A DNA stretch of 64,000 bases from Shewanella sp. MTB7. GTDB lineage: Bacteria; Pseudomonadota; Gammaproteobacteria; Enterobacterales; Shewanellaceae. Position numbers and translations under genes: made by a program. Below are positions 45,774 through 54,497 of this stretch, one piece after another. The DNA is taken from NCBI RefSeq assembly GCF_027571385.1, contig NZ_CP085636.1, positions 3,910,001 through 3,974,000 on the forward strand, given 5' to 3'. The notes under the pieces are model-generated. The model ran no database searches. It was not told the origin of the DNA and saw nothing but the letters and a program-made list of their open reading frames with translations. Within the stretch, counting starts at the first letter, position 1. The number at the start of each line of letters is the position of its first letter.

Positions 45774-46317
45774 ATTTGAATCTCCCTGGATTTTAATTCC
45801 ATCACTTTTGGGGTTGAAGTAATCAACTAAAAACTCACCCCTTCGCAACACAATAAACCACGAGGCGAACAAAAGATCAACGTAAATAACCACTAAGCCA
45901 CAACTTAGACAAGCTAAATACTTTTTGCGGAGAAAATACAATATAAACTTACATATGTTTTGTAATAAAATTTAATTGAAATACAAAAGAGAGGCGATAT
46001 GGAACATATAAAACTCTAGAGTTAATCCTTTGAACTAACTTAAAATAATAAACATCACTTGCTTTCAACAAACACAAAAACTTATTCTTCGACATGGTAA
46101 GAAACAAACCCTTACATATGGAAATTTTTTGTAGCATTGTTCAAAAGTGTATATTTAAGAGATTTATTAAGTGTAACTGTAGGTATGAGCTGAAGTTTAA
46201 CTAAAAGAAATTGAATTAATTTCAAATTTGCTGTTTTAGTTTGTTTTACTAACACTAGAAAGAGACATAAAAAACGCCCATAAATGGGCGTTGGTCAACT
46301 TATGGTTTTAGCAGGTA
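45774..46317. other. Intergenic stretch upstream of receptor 3
   Basis: About 540 AT-rich bases. CTTACATATG occurs twice (~45951 and ~46112), possibly by chance. The porin terminator lies at 46268–46292. No gene seen. Confidence 0.4.
46268..46292 (-). terminator. Terminator of the porin gene
   Basis: On the minus strand AACGCCCA–TTTA–TGGGCGTT is followed by five Ts. Confidence 0.85.
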
Positions 46318-47523
46318 TTACATGTAATACCTGATTCCGATAGCAACACCGTCATCTTCATCTGCAGCTTGGTTACCTATACTAAACTCACTAAAGTCTT
46401 TACGGACTTCAATGTAAAGCATGGTCTGTAAATCCCATACATAATGTAGGCCTGCTACAATAAACTGACGTTTAAATTCACCACTATCAGCACTATTGCT
46501 ATACAAGGCTTCATATTCATCGCCCGCTTTTAGGTAGTTATAGGCAAAGATAGGCTTAAGACCATTATCAAACTTGTAGGTAAACAATGACTCAAGACCG
46601 ATAGCGTCTGGCATCATACGACCCATGTTATCTGTGTCATGGTATTTTTGCTCATTAACGTTAACTGCAGCGTAGAAACCTGGAGCTTCAAACCCACCCC
46701 AAGTTAAACCAGCACCATAGATAGAATCAGTTTTAGTAGAACGCTTACCTGTAGAAGTCGTCGCTTCAAACTCACCTAGGTTGAAACCTGCTGTCAGGGT
46801 TAACATATCGGTTGCATTATAAATAACTGCACCACCATAGGTGTAGTTATATTCAACCGTGGTGGTTACTGCTTGATTAGCATTATCAGCCATGCCTTTT
46901 GCAGACAAAAAAGCTGCAGTTGATGAAGTTGAAATTTCATCAATTTTAAATTCATCATTCTTTAACTGAGCCTGAAGACCGAAGCTAAAATCACCGAAGC
47001 TATTGCGGTACTGAACGGTTTTGTCACCACGGCCAGTGCCGTTTACAGAACCATCACCCTTGTTGTAAGTATAAGTTCCCGATGCGTTGCCATCCCAAGT
47101 GTTGACTAGGTTAGTGTTATTAACCACGTCATACCATACGCCCCACTGCTTACCTATGGTCAGATAACCATATTCCTCATGACCGAGCCCGACATAACCA
47201 TGACGATTGTTAAGAAACTCATCGCTTTTAGACTGAAAACGACTTTCATTGCTGTAAACGATATCACTATTACCGAATGGGTTAACGCCCCACTCTAATT
47301 TAGTAAAGGTTTTCCAGCCATCACCCATATCACGGGTAAATTCAAAACTAATGCGTGATGCACCGTTAACGACTTCTGTCTCGCCTTGAGTATTGATGAT
47401 ACGAGCATCCATCCAACCACCGATCGCTACTGCGTTCTTGTCGTCTTTATAGATCTCAATAGCTGAAGCTGTTGGAACGAATATAACGGCTGCTAAAGCC
47501 GATGCAACTAACGTTTTTTTCAT
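46318..47523 (-). CDS. Gram-negative outer-membrane porin
   Basis: A 401-residue protein with a signal peptide (PTASA|IE) and a barrel of alternating strands. It shows the porin-type front VAIGGWMDARI, KLEWGVNPFG and GYLTIGKQWGVWYD. It ends in an aromatic strand, IGIRYYM. It is probably a trimeric general diffusion porin. A few Asp/Glu-rich loops suggest cation selectivity, which is only a guess. It is a single gene with its own terminator. Confidence 0.85.
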   Translation of the reverse strand: MKKTLVASALAAVIFVPTASAIEIYKDDKNAVAIGGWMDARIINTQGETEVVNGASRISFEFTRDMGDGWKTFTKLEWGVNPFGNSDIVYSNESRFQSKSDEFLNNRHGYVGLGHEEYGYLTIGKQWGVWYDVVNNTNLVNTWDGNASGTYTYNKGDGSVNGTGRGDKTVQYRNSFGDFSFGLQAQLKNDEFKIDEISTSSTAAFLSAKGMADNANQAVTTTVEYNYTYGGAVIYNATDMLTLTAGFNLGEFEATTSTGKRSTKTDSIYGAGLTWGGFEAPGFYAAVNVNEQKYHDTDNMGRMMPDAIGLESLFTYKFDNGLKPIFAYNYLKAGDEYEALYSNSADSGEFKRQFIVAGLHYVWDLQTMLYIEVRKDFSEFSIGNQAADEDDGVAIGIRYYM

Positions 47524-47755
47524 CTGTTATCTAACCTTAATGTTTCCAGTCTGCTTGGTTTTATTATTTTTACAATTCCGTTGTTTTATTTCTATCCTAC
47601 TTCTTTGCAAGATTAACAAACGATCATCTTTCTCTCAAAGCAGAAAATCACAAAAACAAAGCATTTATCATAGGAATTAGCTAAACAAACCAATCGGTAG
47701 CAATAAGCCAACCAAGTGGCAACACAAGGCATTAGATTAATTAAGAAGCAACACT

Positions 47756-50152
47756 TTAAATTAACGGGAGCTGTTTCGATATCAGATTCGAGAAATTTTC
47801 TCCCAATATGGTAAGAATAGGATCAGCTATTGGTCCAAGCTGTTTCTCTATATAGTATTGATAATCTATTTTGGCTTGCCTATATTTTACTGGCTCAGCG
47901 CCATTAATGGTCATTAGGTAATCAATACGAGTCCCCTTCTTTGACAAGCTCTCCAAGCCCGATAACTGATATTGAATTTGCGCAGCTTTAACGTGAGGTG
48001 ATGATTTAGCTGTGTAGTCACAAATGTCTCTGCGCAGCCTCTTAGAAAATATCAGTTCACTATCTAGTTTTCCCGCCAGAAGGTCATTAATAACATCCAG
48101 TAGAAAAACAGTTACATCTTGCTTAGTAAACAAGCGGTAATAAAGCGCTTCTTGAACCCGTCTTGCCAATGGACTCCAATCACTTCGTACCTGCTCCATT
48201 CCTTTAAAGGTTAACTTCAGTTCACCATCCGGTTTAGTATAGGCACCGACGTAACGCTTTTTAGATCCCTCTATTGAACCTCTTAAGGTCGGCATAAAAA
48301 ACTGTTCATAATGGGATTCATATTCAAGCTCCAAAAAACATTCTATGTTCATTGTTGCCGCTAGTTTGTGCTGCCACTTGCTATTGACCTTTTCAACGAG
48401 TCCTTTAGCAACAACGTCAACATCAAAATCAAGGGGATCAGCGCCCAACCAAACAAACGTTGAATCGGTATCACCGTAGATCACCTGATAGCCACACTCC
48501 TCTATCCAGACCTTGGTCTGTTTCATGATCTCATGCCCTCTTAAAGTAATAGAACTCGCAAGCCTGGCATCATGAAACACGCACCCTCTCGAACCTAACA
48601 CCCCATAGAGTGAGTTCATGATGATTTTAATCGCTTGAGAAAGAGGTGCATTCCTCTCCCGTTTTGCCTTTTCTCTGTGTTCCGATAATGTTTTGATAAG
48701 CTGAGGAAGAATAGGATCTTCTCGACTAAATCGTCCACCAAGAAAACCAGCAACAGTTTCTGACTCAGGCATAGTCAATCCTTGAACTAGACCTTTGGGG
48801 TCAATCATAAAAGTTCGGATAATTGAGGGGTACAGACTCTTAAAATCAAGTACTACGATGTTTTGATACAATCCAGGCAGAGAGTCCATCACATACCCAC
48901 CCGGACTCTCTAGCCCTTGACTGGTCGCCATAGGGGGAGCAACAAATCCAGCTCTGTGTAGATGGGGCAAATAAAGATTATTAAATGCAGCAACTGAACC
49001 GCCAACTCGTCCCAATTCTAGCCCTGTCAATCTTGAACGCTCAATGGCAAACTCAAAAAGTTCTGTTTTTTCAAATATCTCCCAAACAAGGCGGCAATCG
49101 GTCAAGTTATAATGAGCCAGCGCTGTTTTATCATTTTTAAATAACTCTGTTATCTCTCCTCCTCGGTTATCTATCCCCTTTTCGCCACTGGGTAACGCTT
49201 TTCCTTCATCAAGTAGAGCTCGAGAGACATTCTCTAACGAAAAACTGTCAAATTGATAAAAAGCGGCTCTAAGCCAATCGATACCATCAAGTACCACGCG
49301 CCCAGGTAGTGATAGGGTTTCTGGACGATATTTATCCTGTACCTTCCAGGAAAGAGCCTCTCCACCTCTGCCAATTGCCAGTTTAATGCCATGATGATTT
49401 GCTCTTCTAAAAAGCAGGGCAAGATCAAAAGTCACCACTGCCCAGCCGATAATAATGTCCGGATCATAATCTTCAAACCAAGCAATGAGTTTATGGATCA
49501 GAGCCACTTCACTATCCACCCACTCGATATACTCAGGCCCCGCAGTTTTTCTGTGACTGTCACAGTCTGAGATCATAATAACTTTACTGTAGGGTACAGC
49601 GTTATGAACCCCATATAGTCCAACTGAGTACAACACACCTGACATGCTACATTCAAAGTCTAATGAGATAGCCTTAAGAGGAATATCGAGTGAACATTTA
49701 CGGGCTCGTTTAGCTGAAAACTGGGGGAAACTTGAATCAATGTTGATAAAGTCGCCAGCAAATTCAACATCAAGCGCAATATAACGCTCAATAAGAAAAC
49801 GATGCTCCGGTCGAATATCCGTTTCAAATAGGCAAATGTTAAGATCTGTGGCCGTACGGATCAGCATGCGAAAACGCTGCGATGAATGGCAATATATTGC
49901 CGAAACAGGCTCATGAGCAAAGCTTTTAAGCGGAAGGTGTTGAACTCTGAATTTTGCCGTTCCAAAATGCGATTCAAGCATCCCCACCTGCTCTGTTGAG
50001 CAAAAGCAGACATATTCCCCATGTGGCACGTTAACGAGAACAGGACCTGAGTGGGTCTTTATATAATAGTGAAAGCTAAGTTCGCCAGAACAAACTCTGA
50101 GGTGCCGCGTTAGAATGCGTCCAGTAACAGTCAAAGAGGAGGAGTTGGTCAT
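47756..50152 (-). CDS. polB: DNA polymerase II (family B)
   Basis: A 798-residue family B polymerase. The exonuclease motif I aspartate/glutamate is in ISLDFECSMSG, the polymerase motif A is DFKSLYPSII, and motif C is YGDTDSTF. KIIMNSLYGVLG is motif B. The enzyme takes part in lesion bypass and replication restart. In E. coli it is under SOS control, but no clear LexA box is seen upstream here. Length is normal for PolB. It is a single gene with no strong ribosome binding site. Confidence 0.93.
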   Translation of the reverse strand: MTNSSSLTVTGRILTRHLRVCSGELSFHYYIKTHSGPVLVNVPHGEYVCFCSTEQVGMLESHFGTAKFRVQHLPLKSFAHEPVSAIYCHSSQRFRMLIRTATDLNICLFETDIRPEHRFLIERYIALDVEFAGDFINIDSSFPQFSAKRARKCSLDIPLKAISLDFECSMSGVLYSVGLYGVHNAVPYSKVIMISDCDSHRKTAGPEYIEWVDSEVALIHKLIAWFEDYDPDIIIGWAVVTFDLALLFRRANHHGIKLAIGRGGEALSWKVQDKYRPETLSLPGRVVLDGIDWLRAAFYQFDSFSLENVSRALLDEGKALPSGEKGIDNRGGEITELFKNDKTALAHYNLTDCRLVWEIFEKTELFEFAIERSRLTGLELGRVGGSVAAFNNLYLPHLHRAGFVAPPMATSQGLESPGGYVMDSLPGLYQNIVVLDFKSLYPSIIRTFMIDPKGLVQGLTMPESETVAGFLGGRFSREDPILPQLIKTLSEHREKAKRERNAPLSQAIKIIMNSLYGVLGSRGCVFHDARLASSITLRGHEIMKQTKVWIEECGYQVIYGDTDSTFVWLGADPLDFDVDVVAKGLVEKVNSKWQHKLAATMNIECFLELEYESHYEQFFMPTLRGSIEGSKKRYVGAYTKPDGELKLTFKGMEQVRSDWSPLARRVQEALYYRLFTKQDVTVFLLDVINDLLAGKLDSELIFSKRLRRDICDYTAKSSPHVKAAQIQYQLSGLESLSKKGTRIDYLMTINGAEPVKYRQAKIDYQYYIEKQLGPIADPILTILGENFSNLISKQLPLI

Positions 50153-50352
50153 ATTAAGTTTTAATTAGTACTAAGTTTTCATCATTTACAGATTACTATA
50201 CTAATACTCATCTCACTAATTAGATGATCTATTCATTGCTTGTCTGTGGTTTCAATTCAAAGAACATTGAGCATTACTTACCCATTTTAATCCCAAGTAA
50301 TGCAGAGATAGAGGTCCGAAACTTGACCAATGAAAGCTTTCGAATCCTTCAT

Positions 50353-50390
50353 AATAAAAAGGCTGAGTAGATATTGCTAATCAGCCTAGT
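50353..50390 (-). terminator. Terminator of the MFS–hydrolase operon
   Basis: AGGCTGA and TCAGCCT form a seven-base stem with a 14-base loop, followed by five Ts on the minus strand. Confidence 0.7.
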
Positions 50391-50412
50391 CAATGGTTAT
50401 TAAATTGTTCTT

Positions 50413-51348
50413 CTAACGATTCAAAAACTCACCTATTAAACGATAAACCTGCTCACACTCCTCTTTAACGAGATCTTCCATATTCATGAAGGTATGGATC
50501 ATATCATCAAAATGAATAAGCTCAGCCTTACCACCAGCTTCATTAACCTTCTGACAGTAAGATTGACCTTCATCTCTTAATGGACAAAACTCTGCGGTAA
50601 ACACCAAGGTTTCAGGTAGCGCTTTGGTGATGTCACCGTACAATGGTGAGGCTTTGACTCTATCATCTGTTGCACTAAAGTAATTATCGAAGTACCAGCC
50701 AATTTTACCTTTCTGTAATAAGTAACCTACCCCATTTTGCTCCATTGAAGGGCTATCCATAGTGTAATCTAGGCTTGGGTAGATCATAACCTGTTTTTTA
50801 ATGGTTACAGACTCATCAAACTGAGCACGACTAGCCACACTGGCCACGAGTGCGCCGCCGCCAGAATCTCCGACAACCGATAACACTTTAAGGTAATTGA
50901 TCTCACGCAAATCAAGTGTAGCCCAGATATTTTGCATCACCGCATAGCCATCATTAACACCTGCTGGATATCGACACTCTGGGGCTAGTCGATAATCTAC
51001 CGACACGACGATATGCTGCGTTGCATTGGCAAGCTTACGGCAAATGGGATCGTAAACCGTGATACTTCCTGCCATATGCCCACCACCATGGAAGTACACA
51101 ATTACAGGTAGCTTTTGTTCTGGGGCTGGATGATAAATTCGAACAGGAACATTGTACTGTTCGTTCATTACAAGATCATCTGCAACCCAAGCGATCTCAG
51201 GAATATCTGTCACTAGGCCTTTCGTCAGATTAGCCAGTCCTTCCCGTGCGTTGGTTGCTGTGGGCTTAAAGCCATTTTCAACTAATATAGCAACCTGTTG
51301 ATTGAAATTTTCTAGCCAAGGCTTTAACTTTTCACTGACATTTCTCAT
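50413..51348 (-). CDS. Alpha/beta hydrolase, hormone-sensitive-lipase family
   Basis: A 311-residue cytosolic esterase. It has the oxyanion-hole motif FHGGGH (86–91), VDYRLAPE, and the nucleophile GDSGGG with Ser162. The likely catalytic histidine is in DDMIHTFMNM. Such enzymes cut short-chain esters. Placed after an MFS transporter and beside a predicted PHB locus, it could split imported 3-hydroxybutyrate oligomers, but this is inferred from context. The start at 51348 has AAGGGGAA upstream; the longer frame overlaps the MFS gene. Confidence 0.85.
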   Translation of the reverse strand: MRNVSEKLKPWLENFNQQVAILVENGFKPTATNAREGLANLTKGLVTDIPEIAWVADDLVMNEQYNVPVRIYHPAPEQKLPVIVYFHGGGHMAGSITVYDPICRKLANATQHIVVSVDYRLAPECRYPAGVNDGYAVMQNIWATLDLREINYLKVLSVVGDSGGGALVASVASRAQFDESVTIKKQVMIYPSLDYTMDSPSMEQNGVGYLLQKGKIGWYFDNYFSATDDRVKASPLYGDITKALPETLVFTAEFCPLRDEGQSYCQKVNEAGGKAELIHFDDMIHTFMNMEDLVKEECEQVYRLIGEFLNR

Positions 51349-51358
51349 ATTGTTCCCC

Positions 51359-52564
51359 TTACGCTTTTTTAGCTGTAGCAGATGGTATCGCCAGTTTTTT
51401 CTTGCCGGTCTCAGGCAGGAAGAAACTGGCAAGGAAGAAGGTTGAAGAGCAAGCAACAGCAAAGGTTGCAGATATCGCGATGTTCCCAGTCACATCCGCT
51501 AAGACGCCAGCAATATACATTAGCCCTGTTTCAATCGCATAAGAGAGTGACCAGAACATACCGAAGACCACTGTAATACGTGCAGGCGTCATATTAGGTA
51601 ACTCCTGTGGAAGGGTGATTAGCGCAGTCATGGGGACAAACATAAAGAAACCAGCCATAAATGCGGCGAAATAAGCAACATCGGCACTTGAGGTCGTGAT
51701 CATAAGCGCAGCAAATGCGGTCATAGCTAAACCACAGTAACGGATAACAGGGACACGAAATGGATAGCGTTTAGCTGTGATAATACCAGCAATAGTTCCC
51801 ACCATACCGGCACCAATCATAATCGATGATAGATATTTAGCCTCTGCTGCAAAGCTTGGAACCATAGGGAAAAGTGCAAATACTGAGATATAGCAAAACA
51901 ACAAACCTGAGTAAGCGATAGGAAGCCAGAAATTAATAGGGTCTTTAAAACCATCTTTTAATGTATAAGTCTCCTTTACAGCTCCCCCCTTAGCGCCCCC
52001 ATCAAGAGAGAAATCATCACTGACAAACCACCAGATAACTAATACAACAAAACTGGCTAACGAGATGACCAAAATAACATTCTGCCAAGTCTGAAAGTTA
52101 GCTATCAAGGTACCTGTTAGTAGAATAGCAAGAAGGTTACCTGTGTTAAACGCCGCGGCATTGATACCGTTGATCATCGGACGCTCTTCAGCAGAAAAAT
52201 ACTTCACTACGATAGGGTTGAAGTAAACAATAACGAATGCACCACCGAACCCCATCACTAATCGAGAGATAACGTACAGTGGATAACTTGATGCAAAAGC
52301 ACCGAGTGCACCTAAAACAATCAAAATAGAAGCGAAAGTAAAGGCTTTCTTAGGGCCCATCTTCACCAATAGCCAAGCAGCCGCTAAATTACCAATGATC
52401 TTGGCAATGGTAATAGCATTGGTCATCCAAGTCGCTGCAGCAATCCCCTCAATTTCATAATAACTCATGATATCTGTTGTCATCATAGAGCCTGCTACCC
52501 AAGACATAGCGAAAAGCGCATATGTCATAAAAATTATCATCTCAATTAGATGTTTTCTTGTCAT
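51359..52564 (-). CDS. MFS transporter, probable carboxylate carrier
   Basis: A 401-residue inner-membrane protein with about 12 helices of the major facilitator type. It contains VISRLVMGFGG between helices, and LLVKMGPKKAFTF resembles the loop 2–3 signature. It lacks any drug-pump hallmark. It is ten bases upstream of the HSL-type hydrolase and forms an operon with it. Context suggests import of a short carboxylate or ester such as 3-hydroxybutyrate or its oligomers. A motif shared with other promoters of the locus lies ~75 bases upstream. Confidence 0.8.
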   Translation of the reverse strand: MTRKHLIEMIIFMTYALFAMSWVAGSMMTTDIMSYYEIEGIAAATWMTNAITIAKIIGNLAAAWLLVKMGPKKAFTFASILIVLGALGAFASSYPLYVISRLVMGFGGAFVIVYFNPIVVKYFSAEERPMINGINAAAFNTGNLLAILLTGTLIANFQTWQNVILVISLASFVVLVIWWFVSDDFSLDGGAKGGAVKETYTLKDGFKDPINFWLPIAYSGLLFCYISVFALFPMVPSFAAEAKYLSSIMIGAGMVGTIAGIITAKRYPFRVPVIRYCGLAMTAFAALMITTSSADVAYFAAFMAGFFMFVPMTALITLPQELPNMTPARITVVFGMFWSLSYAIETGLMYIAGVLADVTGNIAISATFAVACSSTFFLASFFLPETGKKKLAIPSATAKKA

Positions 52565-52638
52565 TTTAGACCCCAGTATATAAAGATATTATTTTTAACT
52601 GACTCCTATAGTACCCAATAATAATCATGACGATCTTC

Positions 52639-52653
52639 CCGATTTCGCAATAT
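52639..52653 (+). promoter_or_regulatory. Partial copy of the locus motif upstream of MFS
   Basis: TCCCGATTTCGCAAT-like sequence matches the core of the 18-base motif at 62744 in about 13 of 15 bases. Its orientation is opposite to the MFS gene. It overlaps an inverted repeat GCAAT–ATACA–ATTGC. Confidence 0.3.
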
Positions 52654-52755
52654 ACAATTGCATTGGGGATCTCAGTTCACTCTCATTTTTTCACACCAAC
52701 TTCCATCTTGCTCACAGTTTAACGTCTTTATATCATTGACTATTTAGATTGCCAT

Positions 52756-52790
52756 ATAAAAAAGCACCGAATGTCTCCATTCAGTGCTTT
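52756..52790 (-). terminator. Terminator of the CoA-transferase–maoC–fabV operon
   Basis: AAAGCACCGAAT pairs with ATTCAGTGCTTT (one mismatch) around a six-base loop, with a T-run on the minus strand. Confidence 0.85.
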
Positions 52791-52828
52791 ATGTGGTCAA
52801 TAATGGTTTAGTCTATTGCATACTTTAC

Positions 52829-54028
52829 TTAAGGCTGTAGTCGAGTGAGTGAATCAAAATCAACACGCGCCTGATAATCTACCTCTGGAAAACCAAAGCC
52901 ATTTAGCTGCATAAACTCAGCCTTATATCCTTTATAGTCACCCATTTCAGCAAAATTATCTGGAGTGATCTTAGCCATCAACTTATCAACTTCTTGTTGC
53001 ACCGAAACATCGAGTTCCCAGTCATCAACACGAATTAATCGATCTTTATCAACTGGAATGTCTGCAGTGCCATATACACGATCAGCAAAGAGCCTTTGCA
53101 TCTGCTCAATACAGGTCTCATGAGTTCCCTTGCGCTTCATGACTCGATACAGCGCAAGGATATAAGGAGAAAATGCAGGAATGTAAACACTCGCCTTGGT
53201 GACTAACGCCTTACATACTGATACATGAGCACTGCCACCGATAGCACTCAGCTTGTCGTTGAGCTTATTCCCCGTGGCATGCAGATGTGTCTTAGCACGC
53301 CCTAAAGTACCTTGGTGGTAGATAGGATAAGTGCTCTTACCGCCGATATAGGAGTAGGCAAGTGTCTTACATCCCGTTGCCAGCACACCCGCTTCAGATA
53401 GAATGTCTATCCAGCTTTCCCAGTCTTCCCCCCCCATCACCTTCTCTGTATCAAAGATCTCCTGCTCTGTCGCAGTACCTACTGTCATCAGCTCCATAGT
53501 ATCAGTTTCAATATTGATCGTTGGCCCTGTTACCGGCTCACCGACAGTTTTGATACTTGAACGCCACATACCACCGGTTTCAGGATTAGGTCTAATGCCC
53601 GTTGCTAAGCTATAAACAACAAGGTCAACCTTGCCACCAAACTCGGTGCGAATATACTCAATCACCTGAGCACGCATAGCGGGGGAAAACGCATCACCAA
53701 CAAAGTTTTTAGCGATTAGGCTTGCCTGCTCCGCCTGCTCACGAAAATAGATGTTGTTATACCAACCTGCACTGCCGACACCTTTTTCACTGGGACCACG
53801 CTCAAATGACACTCCTATGGTGTCAGCGGATGCTCCGCCAAAAGCCAATGACACTCTTGATGCCAGTCCAAAACCTGAAGAAGCACCTAAAATCAATACT
53901 TTTCTAGCACCTGACTCGATGGCTTTCGCTGATTTAACATAGTTAATCTGGTTTAAGATGGATTGCTTACAACCTGCTGGATGTGAGTTACGTGCAACAA
54001 CACCTTTAACAATGGGTTCGATAATCAT
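52829..54028 (-). CDS. fabV: FabV/TER-type trans-2-enoyl-CoA/ACP reductase
   Basis: A 399-residue reductase of the FabV family, which uses NADH to reduce trans-2-enoyl-ACP or -CoA. The nucleotide-binding GASSGFG is at 48–54. The active-site Tyr237-x8-Lys246 (YHQGTLGRAK) is intact. Length matches the family. It is the last gene after the CoA-transferase and the MaoC hydratase, 22 bases from maoC, so crotonyl-CoA is a plausible substrate. It may therefore serve a butyryl-CoA route rather than, or as well as, fatty acid synthesis. Confidence 0.9.
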   Translation of the reverse strand: MIIEPIVKGVVARNSHPAGCKQSILNQINYVKSAKAIESGARKVLILGASSGFGLASRVSLAFGGASADTIGVSFERGPSEKGVGSAGWYNNIYFREQAEQASLIAKNFVGDAFSPAMRAQVIEYIRTEFGGKVDLVVYSLATGIRPNPETGGMWRSSIKTVGEPVTGPTINIETDTMELMTVGTATEQEIFDTEKVMGGEDWESWIDILSEAGVLATGCKTLAYSYIGGKSTYPIYHQGTLGRAKTHLHATGNKLNDKLSAIGGSAHVSVCKALVTKASVYIPAFSPYILALYRVMKRKGTHETCIEQMQRLFADRVYGTADIPVDKDRLIRVDDWELDVSVQQEVDKLMAKITPDNFAEMGDYKGYKAEFMQLNGFGFPEVDYQARVDFDSLTRLQP

Positions 54029-54050
54029 AAAAGTTCCTAGATTTAGTCTG

Positions 54051-54470
54051 CTAAACGGCTTTGGGAGGCATTACAGTTGCTACACCTTCGATCACGACTA
54101 CGCCGTTCTGATTAATACTTTGTGTTTTAAGCTTGACGATATTCTTGTCGCTAATGATCTCATCTACCGTCACTTCAGCTCTTATTGTATCGCCGATATA
54201 CACAGGTGCTTTAAAGCGCAATTCTTGTCCTAAATAGATAGTTCCAGGACCAGGTAACTGCATTCCAAGTACTGCAGAGGTTAAACCTGACACTAATATT
54301 CCGTGGGCAACTCGTGCACCAAATACACTATCTTTACCCGCAAGATCACTGACATGCACAGGGTTAATATCACCACTCACACCACAAAAAAGCTGAACAT
54401 CTGTCTCTGTGATGGTTTTCTCAAAACGAGCTTTCTGCCCAAGATGTAACTGTTCAATTGTGTAACTCAT
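54051..54470 (-). CDS. MaoC-like (R)-specific enoyl-CoA hydratase (PhaJ type)
   Basis: A 139-residue single hot-dog domain. The catalytic Asp and His are in CGVSGDINPVHVSD, the standard PhaJ hydratase-2 motif, with GARVAHGILVSG following. It should interconvert (R)-3-hydroxyacyl-CoA and trans-2-enoyl-CoA, e.g. 3-hydroxybutyryl-CoA and crotonyl-CoA. It sits between the CoA-transferase and fabV, which would then act in sequence. AGGTAAG precedes the ATG. Confidence 0.88.
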   Translation of the reverse strand: MSYTIEQLHLGQKARFEKTITETDVQLFCGVSGDINPVHVSDLAGKDSVFGARVAHGILVSGLTSAVLGMQLPGPGTIYLGQELRFKAPVYIGDTIRAEVTVDEIISDKNIVKLKTQSINQNGVVVIEGVATVMPPKAV

Positions 54471-54497
54471 ACTACTTACCTATTTGTGCTTTAATGC

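Noticed and set aside
45774..45941. N-terminal extension of receptor 3
   Set aside because: The GGGAGA-led ATG at 45773 starts a typical signal peptide; the extension would place it internally.
50153..50412. LexA box upstream of polB
   Set aside because: Only a half-site CTGT without a properly spaced ACAG was found.
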